Part shown: positions 48,579 through 56,000 of the stretch, one piece after another
Numbering within the stretch: the stretch's first letter is position 1
How the letters are laid out: every line of letters begins with the position of its first letter
DNA from: DATHZQ01 sp965216945
GTDB taxonomy: Bacteria > Actinomycetota > Acidimicrobiia > Spongiisociales > UBA5794
Assembly (NCBI GenBank): GCA_965216945.1
Contig: CBDCGU010000003.1
Span: 3,658,001 to 3,722,000, forward strand
Length of the DNA stretch: 64,000 nucleotides
Direction: 5' to 3'
Position numbers and translations under genes: made by a program
Notes under the pieces: model-generated
What the model saw: the letters and a program-made list of their open reading frames with translations, nothing else
What the model was told of the DNA's origin: nothing
The model's database searches: none

Positions 48579-49679
48579 GTGTCGCGACGCGCGCAGTCCG
48601 ACAACCGAGCCGATGAGCGGCGCAGCCCGGCGCAACTGCTGCGCGCCTTCGAGATCGCCGCCCGGCAGCATCCGCATCCCAACCCGCGGGTTGGCGCCGT
48701 TGTCACCGACGCCACCGGCACGATCGTTGGCGAGGGTGCTCACGTCGCAGCCGGCGCCCCCCATGCCGAGATCCTGGCGTTGCGCCAAGCCGGGTCTGCG
48801 GCGGAAGGTGGGACGGCCTACGTGACGCTGGAGCCGTGCAACCACGTCGGCCGCACCCCGCCCTGTACGGAGGCCCTGATCGACGCCGGGGTGGCGGCTG
48901 TCGTCGTTGCCGTCGGCGACCCTGATCCCCGTGTGGCGGGTTCGGGCATCGCCCGGCTCCGCGAGGCCGGCATACGCGTGACGACGGATGTCGATCCGGT
49001 CAATGGTGAATCGCTCGACCCCGGATATTTCCATCACCGCCGCACCGGTCGTCCGCTCGTGACGTTGAAGGTGGCGGCCACACTCGACGGCCAGATCGCA
49101 GCAGCAGACCGCACCTCGCAGTGGCTCACCTCGAAGGAAGCGCGCCGCGACGTGCACCGGCTGCGGGCCCGCAGCGATGCGGTGGTCGTTGGCGCCGGAA
49201 CGCTCCGCACCGATGATCCTCGTCTCGACGCCAGGATCGACGGATACGCCGGGCCCCAGCCGCTCGCCGTGATCGTCGCCGGGCGGGCCCCGTTGCCGGA
49301 GCAAGCGAGCGTGTACGACCGCGAGCCACTGATCTATCGCGACCGGGCGCATGGCGACGAGCCGGCCGGAGCCGAGCTCGTCACCGTGCCGGGTGTTGCA
49401 GGCGCCGATCTGGCGGCAGCCATCAAAGATCTCGGTGGCCGCGGCGTGCTCGATGTGCTGGTCGAGGGTGGGCCGCGGCTGGCCGGTGAGATGTTGCGCG
49501 CCGACCTCGTGGATCGGGTGGTGGTGTATTCGGCGGCCAAGCTGGCCGGCGGCTCCGGTCTGCCCATGTTCGGCGGCACCTGGCGCACGCTCACCGATGC
49601 GATCGACCTGGACATCCTCGATGTGAGGACTCTGGGACCCGACGTTCGGATCACGGCGGCGATTCGGGGGAGAGGCTGA
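48579..49679 (+). CDS. ribD: Bifunctional riboflavin deaminase/reductase RibD
   Basis: This 366-aa enzyme handles the second and third steps of riboflavin synthesis. The N-terminal deaminase has zinc motifs HAEILAL and EPCNHVGRTPPCTEAL. The C-terminal NADPH reductase has TLKVAATLDGQIAA, SEARSD-type DAVVVGAGTLRTDDPRL, and DVLVEGGPRLAGEML. GTG 48579 lies 4 nt after the ribosome binding site that the FMN riboswitch controls. It overlaps ribE. Confidence 0.95.
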   Translation: MSRRAQSDNRADERRSPAQLLRAFEIAARQHPHPNPRVGAVVTDATGTIVGEGAHVAAGAPHAEILALRQAGSAAEGGTAYVTLEPCNHVGRTPPCTEALIDAGVAAVVVAVGDPDPRVAGSGIARLREAGIRVTTDVDPVNGESLDPGYFHHRRTGRPLVTLKVAATLDGQIAAADRTSQWLTSKEARRDVHRLRARSDAVVVGAGTLRTDDPRLDARIDGYAGPQPLAVIVAGRAPLPEQASVYDREPLIYRDRAHGDEPAGAELVTVPGVAGADLAAAIKDLGGRGVLDVLVEGGPRLAGEMLRADLVDRVVVYSAAKLAGGSGLPMFGGTWRTLTDAIDLDILDVRTLGPDVRITAAIRGRG

Positions 49680-50287
49680 TGTTCACGGGAATCGTGACCG
49701 AGATGGGAACGATCACCGAGACCGTGCCCTCACCGGCAGGGAGGCGGATCACGTTCTCCGCTCCGTCGACCCGGCCGGGCATGGCGATCGGCGACTCGAT
49801 CGCCGTCAACGGCGTGTGTCTCACGGCCGTGAGCCTCGACGGAGACTGCATCGGGGTCGAAGCCGTTGAGGAGACGCTGGCACGCACGAACCTCGGTGTT
49901 CTCGACGTGGGAGATGCTGTCGATTTGGAGCTGCCCATGGCGGGCGATGGGCGGTTCGACGGGCACATCGTCCAAGGCCACGTCGACGGCGTCGGGTCTG
50001 TGCAGCGAATCGATGTCGAAGGCACGGCACGGCGCATCCGTGTCGAGATGCCGCCGCCGCTGGCCCGTTACCTGGTCGAGAAGGGCTCGGTCACCGTCGA
50101 CGGTGTGAGCCTCACGCTCACGGCGGTGTCCGCAGTCGGCGAGCGGCCGGCGTGGTTCGAGATCGTCCTGATTCCGCACACCTTGGAGGTGACGGTCCTC
50201 GGGCGCCGGGAGATCGGCGACGCGGTGAACCTGGAGATGGATGTCATCGCCAAGTACGTCGAGCGCCTGACGGGGGCCCACAGATGA
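49679..50287 (+). CDS. ribE: Riboflavin synthase alpha chain
   Basis: This 202-aa enzyme has two lumazine-binding barrel repeats and dismutates two dimethylribityllumazines to riboflavin. It begins with the invariant MFTGIVTEMGTI. The repeats are marked by SIAVNGVCLTAV and SVTVDGVSLTLTAV, with GHIVQGHVDGVG between. ATG 49679 overlaps the ribD stop, and the stop overlaps ribBA (ATGA). Confidence 0.96.
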   Translation: MFTGIVTEMGTITETVPSPAGRRITFSAPSTRPGMAIGDSIAVNGVCLTAVSLDGDCIGVEAVEETLARTNLGVLDVGDAVDLELPMAGDGRFDGHIVQGHVDGVGSVQRIDVEGTARRIRVEMPPPLARYLVEKGSVTVDGVSLTLTAVSAVGERPAWFEIVLIPHTLEVTVLGRREIGDAVNLEMDVIAKYVERLTGAHR

Positions 50288-51492
50288 GCTCCGCGGTCGA
50301 ACGGGCGGTCACGGCACTGGGCGGAGGACAGTTCGTCCTCGTCGTGGACGACGAAGACCGCGAGAACGAGGGCGACCTGATCTTGGCGGCCTCGGCGGCG
50401 ACGCCGGAGAAGATCGCGTTCATGGTTCGGCACACGAGCGGGCTCATCTGCGTGCCGCTCGAGCCGTTGCGGCTGGATGAGCTGGCGTTGCCGTTGATGG
50501 TGCAACAGAACACGGAGTCCTTCCACACAGCGTTCACCATCTCGGTCGATCTCGTGCACGGCACGACGACGGGCATCTCGGCGTCCGACCGGGCGAAGAC
50601 GATCCGAGCGCTGGCCGATACGAGGTATGGACCACTCGACTTCGCCCGGCCGGGGCACGTGTTCCCGTTGCGCTACACCCGTGGGGGGGTGCTGGTTCGG
50701 CCCGGCCACACCGAGGCGGCCGTCGACCTGTGCCGCCTGGCCGGAATGCCGCGCGCCGGCGTCCTCGGCGAGCTCGTCGAGGACGACGGGACGATGATGC
50801 GGGGTCGTCGCCTGATCGAGTTCGCCGCCGAGCACGACATGCCGGTGCTGTCCATCGGCGAGTTGGTCACCCACCGCTGGGCAACGGAGTCGGTCGTCCG
50901 TCGCGAGGCCGAAGCGACGCTGCCCACCGCAGACGGCGACTTTCGCGCCGTCGGATACCGCTCGAAGCTCGATGGCACCGAGCACATCGCGCTGGTCATG
51001 GGCGAGGTGAGCGGCGGCGAAGGTGTGCTGACCCGAGTCCACTCGGAGTGCTTCACGGGCGACGTGCTGGGATCGTTGCGCTGTGACTGCCAGGCACAGC
51101 TCCACGCCGCGATGCGCCGGGTCGCCGATGAGGGGCGCGGCGTGATCGTCTACAACCGGTCGCACGAGGGACGCGGCATCGGGTTGCTCAACAAGCTGTC
51201 CGCCTACCGACTCCAGGACGAGGGCCACGACACCGTGGAAGCCAACCACGCCCTCGGTTTCGGCGCAGACCTGCGCTCGTTCGCGCTCGACGCTCAGATC
51301 CTCGCCGACCTCAAGGTGGGCAGCGTGCGATTGCTGACCAACAACCCCGACAAGCAACGCCAGCTGGAGACCTATGGCATCACCGTGACCGAGCGGGTCC
51401 CGCACGTCGCTGGTGTCAGCCGGCACAACGCCGGGTATCTGGAGACGAAGCGCAGCAAGCTGGGCCACGTACTGGGAGGGCAGGGCGAGTGA
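50284..51492 (+). CDS. ribBA: Bifunctional DHBP synthase / GTP cyclohydrolase II
   Basis: This 402-aa fusion makes both riboflavin precursors. The N-terminal DHBP synthase (about 1-205) has VDDEDRENEGDLI, HTSGLICVPL, GISASDRAKTIR and RPGHVFPLRYTRGGVLVRPGHTEAAVDL. The C-terminal GTP cyclohydrolase II has the zinc cysteines HSECFTGDVLGSLRCDC, the catalytic SHEGRGIGLLNKL, and LLTNNPDKQRQLE. Both halves look intact. It overlaps ribE and ribH. Confidence 0.97.
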   Translation: MSSAVERAVTALGGGQFVLVVDDEDRENEGDLILAASAATPEKIAFMVRHTSGLICVPLEPLRLDELALPLMVQQNTESFHTAFTISVDLVHGTTTGISASDRAKTIRALADTRYGPLDFARPGHVFPLRYTRGGVLVRPGHTEAAVDLCRLAGMPRAGVLGELVEDDGTMMRGRRLIEFAAEHDMPVLSIGELVTHRWATESVVRREAEATLPTADGDFRAVGYRSKLDGTEHIALVMGEVSGGEGVLTRVHSECFTGDVLGSLRCDCQAQLHAAMRRVADEGRGVIVYNRSHEGRGIGLLNKLSAYRLQDEGHDTVEANHALGFGADLRSFALDAQILADLKVGSVRLLTNNPDKQRQLETYGITVTERVPHVAGVSRHNAGYLETKRSKLGHVLGGQGE

Positions 51493-51968
51493 GCATGGAC
51501 GACCACGAGATCCCGGACGGTTCCGTCGACACCGAGGGCATCCGCGTCGGAGTGGCCGTCGCCACGTTCAACAAGGCGGTCACGGACGGCCTGCGGCAGG
51601 GGGCGCTCACCTGGTTGCAGTCCGCCGGGATCGACGATGTCACGATCGTCGAGGTACCGGGTGCCTTCGAGTTGCCCATCGTTGCCCGGCGGCTGGCCGG
51701 GACCCACGATGCCGTCGTCGCACTCGGCGCTGTGGTCCTCGGTGAGACCGATCACTACGACCACATCGCCCACCGCGCATCGGAGGGTTTGCAGCAGGTC
51801 ATGCTGGAGACCGACACCCCTGTCGCGTTCGGCGTGCTCACGACACGCCAGGCGGACCATGCGCTGGCGCGCAGCGCCCCCGGGCCGGGAAACAAGGGCG
51901 CCGAAGCGGCGGCTGCCGCCGTTCACACTGCAACACTGCTGCGTGATCTGGAGGCTCTCGGCGTCTGA
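51489..51968 (+). CDS. ribH: 6,7-dimethyl-8-ribityllumazine synthase
   Basis: This 159-aa icosahedral-family protein condenses DHBP with the ribityl pyrimidine. Motifs: VAVATFNKAVTDGL, EVPGAFELPIVARRLA, ALGAVVLGETDHYDHIA and PVAFGVLTTRQADHAL. GTG 51489 overlaps the ribBA stop; ATG 51495 is an alternative. It completes ribD-ribE-ribBA-ribH, so all enzymes from GTP to riboflavin, apart from the phosphatase step, are under one riboswitch. Confidence 0.95.
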   Translation: MSMDDHEIPDGSVDTEGIRVGVAVATFNKAVTDGLRQGALTWLQSAGIDDVTIVEVPGAFELPIVARRLAGTHDAVVALGAVVLGETDHYDHIAHRASEGLQQVMLETDTPVAFGVLTTRQADHALARSAPGPGNKGAEAAAAAVHTATLLRDLEALGV

Positions 51969-51979
51969 CGGGCGGTGGG

Positions 51980-52009
51980 CTGTCCCACTCGCTGTGGACT
52001 GCCTATACT
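51980..52009 (+). promoter_or_regulatory. Promoter of the infC-rpmI-rplT operon
   Basis: TATACT (52004-52009) is close to a consensus -10. CTGTCC at 51980-51985 with an 18-nt spacer is the best -35. The resulting leader before infC is about 170 nt. Confidence 0.55.
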
Positions 52010-52062
52010 TCCGGCCACAACCGACACCAAGCGGAGGCGCTGCTTCCCACCCGGCCACCCCG

Positions 52063-52083
52063 ATGGTGCGCCGTGGTCGATAA
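52063..52083 (+). CDS. Possible 6-codon leader ORF in the infC leader
   Basis: ATG 52063 opens MVRRGR, ending TAA 52081-52083, 7 nt before the leader hairpin. It has no visible Shine-Dalgarno and could be chance. It is listed because a translating ribosome there would sit next to the hairpin. Confidence 0.2.
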   Translation: MVRRGR

Positions 52084-52090
52084 CCCGAGT

Positions 52091-52124
52091 GGCAGCACCC
52101 TGTGTGCTGCCTACTTTGCGTTTT
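52091..52124 (+). terminator. Intrinsic terminator-like hairpin in the infC leader (attenuator candidate)
   Basis: GGCAGCAC (52091-52098) pairs perfectly with GTGCTGCC (52104-52111) around the loop CCTGT. It is followed by TACTTTGCGTTTT. The 8-bp stem and T-rich tail lie about 80 nt after the promoter and 65 nt before the infC start. infC-rpmI-rplT leaders are commonly controlled by L20 or by attenuation, so this is a plausible regulatory stop. The T-run is broken by GCG. Confidence 0.55.
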
Positions 52125-52188
52125 GGGACTGGCGTGGTCTCCGGATCGTCTGGTGTCAACACGAGCAAGCCAACGAGGAGGAACTCCC

Positions 52189-52779
52189 ATTACAAGTCGA
52201 GAACCGAGGGTCAACGACCGAATTCGTGCACGGGAAGTGCGATTGGTTGATCCCAACGGAGGTCAGATCGGCGTCAAGTCGATCGAGGAGGCACGGTGGC
52301 TGGCGGACCAGCTCGGCCTCGATCTCGTCGAGGTCGCCGCCGACGCTCGCCCACCGGTCGTTCGCATGATGGACTACGGCAAGTACAAGTACGAGCAGTC
52401 GGTCCGAGCCAGGGAGGCCCGCAAGAACCAGTCGCGGACGGTGATCAAGGAAGTCCAGTTCCGACCGAAGATCTCCTCCAACGACTTCGACGTCAAGCGC
52501 AAGCGAGTCGAACGGTTCCTCGACGATGGCGACAAAGTGAAGGTCACGATGCGCTTCCGCGGCCGTGAGGTCACCCACCCTGAGTTGGGGCGGGAGATCC
52601 TGCAGCGGCTGGCCGAGCAAGTCGAAGACCGTGGCACCGTCGAGACGATGCCGCGCCTCGAAGGGCGGCAGATGACGATGGTGCTGGCTCCCCTCAAGCG
52701 GGAGCGTCGTGTCGACAGAAGGGGATCGGAAGACGCCGGAAACAGCAGCGACGATTCGAGTGCCACCGGCCAGGAGTAG
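52189..52779 (+). CDS. infC: Translation initiation factor IF-3 (ATT start)
   Basis: This 196-aa factor prevents subunit joining and checks start-codon pairing. It has EPRVNDRIRAREVRLVDPNG, DLVEVAADARPPVVRMMDYGKYKYEQ, the basic linker, and a C-terminal domain with KEVQFRPKISSNDF and VKVTMRFRGREVTHPELG. Translation starts at ATT 52189, 7 nt after GAGGAGG. This non-AUG start is the well-known infC autoregulation feature, since IF-3 itself disfavours such codons. The ATG at 52102 in frame lies inside the leader hairpin and is not used. Confidence 0.95.
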   Translation: MTSREPRVNDRIRAREVRLVDPNGGQIGVKSIEEARWLADQLGLDLVEVAADARPPVVRMMDYGKYKYEQSVRAREARKNQSRTVIKEVQFRPKISSNDFDVKRKRVERFLDDGDKVKVTMRFRGREVTHPELGREILQRLAEQVEDRGTVETMPRLEGRQMTMVLAPLKRERRVDRRGSEDAGNSSDDSSATGQE

Positions 52780-52786
52780 TGAGAAC

Positions 52787-52981
52787 GTGCCGAAGCAGAA
52801 GACGCACAAAGGTGCCGCCAAGCGTTACAAGGTGACCGGGTCCGGGAAGATCCGCCACCAGAAGGCGTGGCGCGGGCACAACCGACACAAGAAGAATGCA
52901 CGCAGGTGGCGACGCGTCGACGGCGAGTCGACGCTCACCGGCAAGGACGCCAAGCGGGCCGCACGCCTGCTCGGACGGTAG
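52787..52981 (+). CDS. rpmI: 50S ribosomal protein L35
   Basis: This 64-aa basic protein starts at GTG 52787: PKQKTHKGAAKRYKVTGSGKI, then HNRHKKNARRWRR and a C-terminal DAKRAARLLGR. It is the usual bL35 length and lies in the conserved infC-rpmI-rplT order, 7 nt after infC. Confidence 0.96.
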   Translation: MPKQKTHKGAAKRYKVTGSGKIRHQKAWRGHNRHKKNARRWRRVDGESTLTGKDAKRAARLLGR

Positions 52982-52993
52982 GAGGCCCCAGCT

Positions 52994-53359
52994 ATGGCAA
53001 GAGTCAAGCGCGCCGTCAACGCACGGAAGAAGCGCCGCAAGGTCATGGAGCGCGCCTCGGGCTACACCGGGGCACGCAGCCGCCGTTACCGAACCGCCCG
53101 GGAGCAGACGCTCAACTCGATGCAGTACGCGTACCGGGACCGCCGGGCACGCAAGGGCGAGTTCCGCAAGCTTTGGATCCAGCGGATCAACGCAGCCGCT
53201 CGGCAGAACGGAACCACGTATTCGAGGCTGATCGCCGGTCTCAAGGCTGCCGACATCGAGGTAGACCGCAAGATGCTCGCCGAGATGGCGGTGAACGATC
53301 CCGCGGCGTTCACGTCGCTGGTCGAGGTGGCGTCCGCGGCCGGCTCGGACGCCGGTTGA
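52994..53359 (+). CDS. rplT: 50S ribosomal protein L20
   Basis: This 121-aa protein has the extended basic N-terminal arm MARVKRAVNARKKRRKVMER, and GYTGARSRRYRTAREQ and RRARKGEFRKLWIQRINAAAR typical of bL20. GGAGG 8 nt upstream supports ATG 52994. In other bacteria L20 represses this operon by binding the leader. Confidence 0.97.
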   Translation: MARVKRAVNARKKRRKVMERASGYTGARSRRYRTAREQTLNSMQYAYRDRRARKGEFRKLWIQRINAAARQNGTTYSRLIAGLKAADIEVDRKMLAEMAVNDPAAFTSLVEVASAAGSDAG

Positions 53360-53369
53360 CGTCGGGTCG

Positions 53370-54179
53370 GTGAGCGGCCACACCCGTCTGCTCACATCGG
53401 TACGCAACCCGCTCGTCGTCGAGGTCGCCAAGCTTCATGACGCCCGGACGCGTCGTGCGCTCCGGAAGTCGCTCGTGGAAGGGCCGCACCAACTCGCCGA
53501 CGTCCTTGCGGCCGGCGGTGAGGTCGAGCGCGTGTTCCATCTCGAGGCGGACCGCGACGGTGCCGCGGCAGCCGCGGAGGCCGGGGTGCCGCCGACCGCG
53601 GTGAGCTCGGCCGTGCTGCGACGGATCGCCGGCACGGACAATCCGCGAGGGCCGGTCGGCGTGGTGGCGATCCCCGAACCCGATCCCGTGGAAGCGGTCG
53701 ACACGGTGGTCCTGTGGGAGATCCGGGATCCGGGCAACGCCGGCACCATCATCCGCACCGCGGCGGCCCTGGGCTACGCCGTAGCCGTGACGCCCGACAC
53801 GGTCGACGTGTGGAGCCCAAAGGTGATCAGGTCGGCCGCCGCCACCCAGTTCGGCCTGCGGGTGTCGGCACTGCCCGACAGCGACCTGGCAACGCTGGCG
53901 GCGGCCGGTTTGCACACGGTGGCCACGCTTGCCGCGGGTGGTGCCGACCCGGCCGACGTCGAGTTGCGTCCCCCGCTCGCGCTCCTGGTCGGCAACGAGG
54001 CTCACGGTCTGCCCGCCCATGCGGCGGCAGGGGCCCGCACGACTGTGACGATCCCGCTCGAAGGCGGAGTCGAGAGCCTGAATGCGGCCGTGGCCGCAGC
54101 CCTGACGATGTATGCCCTGCGCCGCAGCGTCCCTCGGCAGGGTGCGGACAAGGAGGTCCCCCGGACCGGCGATCGATGA
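53370..54179 (+). CDS. SpoU-family RNA 2'-O-methyltransferase
   Basis: This 269-aa protein has an N-terminal substrate-binding domain (SVRNPLVVEVAKLHDARTRRALRKSLVEGPHQL) and a knotted SPOUT domain. Motif 1 is EIRDPGNAGTIIRTAAALG, motif 2 LLVGNEAHGLP and motif 3 IPLEGGVESLNAAVAAALTMY. It resembles the TsnR/RlmB-like rRNA methyltransferase next to rplT in many Actinobacteria and Firmicutes. The exact rRNA or tRNA site is unknown. GTG 53370 is 10 nt after rplT. Confidence 0.92.
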   Translation: MSGHTRLLTSVRNPLVVEVAKLHDARTRRALRKSLVEGPHQLADVLAAGGEVERVFHLEADRDGAAAAAEAGVPPTAVSSAVLRRIAGTDNPRGPVGVVAIPEPDPVEAVDTVVLWEIRDPGNAGTIIRTAAALGYAVAVTPDTVDVWSPKVIRSAAATQFGLRVSALPDSDLATLAAAGLHTVATLAAGGADPADVELRPPLALLVGNEAHGLPAHAAAGARTTVTIPLEGGVESLNAAVAAALTMYALRRSVPRQGADKEVPRTGDR

Positions 54180-54220
54180 AGTGTCAATGTCCCGCACGAT
54201 CTGATGTTTTCTGCCCAACA

Positions 54221-54243
54221 GGTGCTCGCGCTTTCTGAGCACC
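54221..54243. terminator. Hairpin in the convergent gap between the methyltransferase and VOC genes
   Basis: GGTGCTC (54221-54227) and GAGCACC (54237-54243) form a perfect 7-bp stem with a 9-nt loop. It lies in the 128-bp gap between converging genes. No T-run follows on either strand, so it is a weak bidirectional terminator candidate. Confidence 0.35.
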
Positions 54244-54307
54244 CTGGTGGAGGTCGCGGCGGGCCTGGCTCCGTCGACGGATCGCCACCGGCGTGACGGC
54301 GTCCGGC

Positions 54308-54667
54308 TCAGGCGGCCGGCACCTCCTCCCCCCACACGGCCAGCTCGAGGCCGTTGGGATCGGCGAAATGGAAGCGGCGGCCGCCGGGGAACGAGAAGAT
54401 CGGACGAGTGATCGTGCCGCCCGCCGCCACGACGGCATCGAGGCTCGACTCCAGCTCGTCGGAATAGAGGACGACGAGGGCACCGCCCGCTCCCACGGGA
54501 GCGTCTGAGGTGAATCCGCCGTCGAGCCCGCCTCCGCTGAAGCTGACATACTCAGGGCCCCAGTCCTGGAACGTCCATCCGAAAGCATCGCCGTAGAACC
54601 GTTTCGCGGCGCCGATATCGGTTGCCGGTAGCTCGACGTAGTTGATCTGATGGTGCTCGATGCTCAC
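54308..54667 (-). CDS. VOC-family (glyoxalase/bleomycin-resistance fold) protein
   Basis: This 119-aa protein is built of two beta-alpha-beta-beta-beta modules: EHHQINYVELPATDIGAAKRFYGDAFGW, then LDAVVAAGGTITRPIFSFPGGRRFHFADPNGLELAVWGE. The FADPNGLELAVW end and FYGDAFGW are typical of small VOC proteins. Metal ligands could include His6, Glu50-region acids and the final Glu, but no substrate can be named. GTG at 54667 follows GAGGA. TAGGGT on the minus strand (54702-54697) may be its -10. It is an isolated leftward gene. Confidence 0.85.
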   Translation of the reverse strand: MSIEHHQINYVELPATDIGAAKRFYGDAFGWTFQDWGPEYVSFSGGGLDGGFTSDAPVGAGGALVVLYSDELESSLDAVVAAGGTITRPIFSFPGGRRFHFADPNGLELAVWGEEVPAA

Positions 54668-54719
54668 CGCGTGTCCTCGTTCGCTCGCTGCCCATGACCC
54701 TAGGGGGGCATACCCGATG

Positions 54720-54748
54720 ATGACAGGGAGGCCGCGGTGTCGTACACT
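54720..54748 (+). promoter_or_regulatory. Promoter of the pheST operon
   Basis: ATGACA (54720-54725) and TACACT (54743-54748) with a 17-nt spacer form one of the best promoters in the window. The start site would fall near 54755, immediately before the leader peptide ATG. Confidence 0.7.
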
Positions 54749-54757
54749 CATCGGGCG

Positions 54758-54826
54758 ATGAGTCAACGACGAGTGGTCTACGCATTTACCGACCGGGCAT
54801 CGAACCGGTCGAAGTTGCGCGTGTAG
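54758..54826 (+). CDS. Leader peptide upstream of pheS
   Basis: ATG 54758 opens a 22-codon frame (MSQRRVVYAFTDRASNRSKL then RV) ending TAG 54824. The promoter's -10 ends 9 nt upstream, so the message would be leaderless and the ATG the first codon. It contains one Tyr (codon 8) and one Phe (codon 10). The coding sequence carries CGGGCATCG (54794-54802), which is exactly complementary to CGATGCCCG (54846-54854) in the terminator arm. It looks like an attenuation peptide for pheST, though it is not Phe-rich. Confidence 0.6.
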   Translation: MSQRRVVYAFTDRASNRSKLRV

Positions 54827-54849
54827 CCAGCCACTCGACCACACCCGAT

Positions 54850-54876
54850 GCCCGAGGCAACGCCCTCGGGCTTTTT
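54850..54876 (+). terminator. Intrinsic terminator in the pheS leader (attenuator)
   Basis: GCCCGAGG (54850-54857) pairs perfectly with CCTCGGGC (54864-54871) around CAACGC, followed by TTTTT. It stands 17 nt before the pheS GTG and inside the pheS transcript, so it must be regulated read-through rather than an operon end. Confidence 0.85.
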
Positions 54877-54892
54877 CATTTGGAGGAACACC

Positions 54893-55996
54893 GTGAGCGG
54901 CACAGGGGAAGCCCCGGGAGCCACGACTAACCTGACCGGCCGCATGGATCTGCTTGCGTCCCTCGAACAGCTGCGATCGACCGGCGCCGCATCCGTTGCG
55001 GAAGCCGGCTCTCTGGAGGAGCTCGCCGCAATCGAAGCCGAGACGGTGGGACGAGAGTCGCCCATCGCACTGGCGCGGCGCAGCTTGGGCAGCCTGCCCG
55101 CCGAAGAACGCCGCGACGCCGGTCGGGCCATCAACGAGGTCGCCGTGGGACTGCAGTCGGCGATCGACGAACGGCGTGACGTTCTCGAGCGAGCACAGCG
55201 GGCTGCACAACTCGCCGCCGAGACGATCGACGTCACGCTCGACTACCAGCGTCTGCCCACCGGCGGGTTGCACCTCATCCAGCAGGTGATCGACGATGTG
55301 TCCGACATCTTCACGGGTCTCGGCTACCACATCGCAGAAGGCCCCGAGGCCGAGCTCGCTTGGTACAACTTCGATGCGCTGAACACGCCGCCCGATCATC
55401 CCGGCCGGCTCGAGTCCGACACGATGTATCTCGACTACGGCAAGCCGGAGGACGAGATGCTGCTGCGGGCCCACACCTCACCCATCCAGGCGCGGTACAT
55501 GGAGGAGCACGATCCACCGGTGTACATCGTTGCCCCGGGGCGTGCGTACCGCAACGACACCATCGATGCGACCCACCTCCCCGTCTTCTTCCAGATCGAG
55601 GGCCTGGCCGTGGACGAGAACATCACGTTCTCGGATCTGAAGGGGACTCTGGCCGAGTTCGCCCGCCAGTACTTCGGCCCCAGGACGCGGGTGCGGATGC
55701 GACCCCACTACTTTCCGTTCACCGAGCCGTCGGCCGAGCTCGACGTATCGTGCTTCAACTGCGACGGCGGCAGCGCCGCATGCCGGGTGTGCAAGGGCAG
55801 CGGGTGGCTGGAGATGCTGGGCTGCGGCATGGTCGACCCCGAGGTCTTCGAAGCCGTCGGCTACGACCCGGACGCCGTGACGGGGTTCGCCTTCGGCGCC
55901 GGCGTCGAGCGGCTTGCCATGGTGCGCCACGGCATCGAGAACATGAGGGTCTTCATCGAGAACGACCTCCGCTTCCTCGAACAATTCCCGGGATAG
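54893..55996 (+). CDS. pheS: Phenylalanyl-tRNA synthetase alpha subunit
   Basis: This 367-aa class IIc subunit has an N-terminal coiled coil (about 15-120). The catalytic domain has GYHIAEGPEAELAWYNFDALNTPPDHP, LLRAHTSPIQARYM, GRAYRNDTIDATHLPVFFQIEG, RMRPHYFPFTEPSAELDV and GFAFGAGVERLAM. A Cys4 zinc-ribbon-like insertion (CFNCDGGSAACRVCKG) lies before the last motif, a feature of one PheS subgroup. GTG 54893 follows GGAGGAA; the open frame reaches back to 54848 across the attenuator. Confidence 0.96.
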   Translation: MSGTGEAPGATTNLTGRMDLLASLEQLRSTGAASVAEAGSLEELAAIEAETVGRESPIALARRSLGSLPAEERRDAGRAINEVAVGLQSAIDERRDVLERAQRAAQLAAETIDVTLDYQRLPTGGLHLIQQVIDDVSDIFTGLGYHIAEGPEAELAWYNFDALNTPPDHPGRLESDTMYLDYGKPEDEMLLRAHTSPIQARYMEEHDPPVYIVAPGRAYRNDTIDATHLPVFFQIEGLAVDENITFSDLKGTLAEFARQYFGPRTRVRMRPHYFPFTEPSAELDVSCFNCDGGSAACRVCKGSGWLEMLGCGMVDPEVFEAVGYDPDAVTGFAFGAGVERLAMVRHGIENMRVFIENDLRFLEQFPG

Positions 55997-56000
55997 ACGC

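Noticed and set aside
54180..54307. Insertion-sequence remnant between the rRNA methyltransferase and VOC genes
   Set aside because: The stretch GTGTCAATGTCCCGCACG vaguely recalls insertion-sequence ends, but no inverted repeats, target duplication or transposase fragment can be shown.
54794..54830. tRNA-like TTCGA segment on the minus strand in the pheS leader
   Set aside because: ACCGGTTCGATGCCCGG gives an 8-nt loop and no acceptor or anticodon stem is found, so it is part of the leader peptide and antiterminator.
54749..54892. T-box riboswitch for pheS
   Set aside because: No T-box sequence (AGGGTGGNACCGCG) or stem I features are seen; the layout fits leader-peptide attenuation better.
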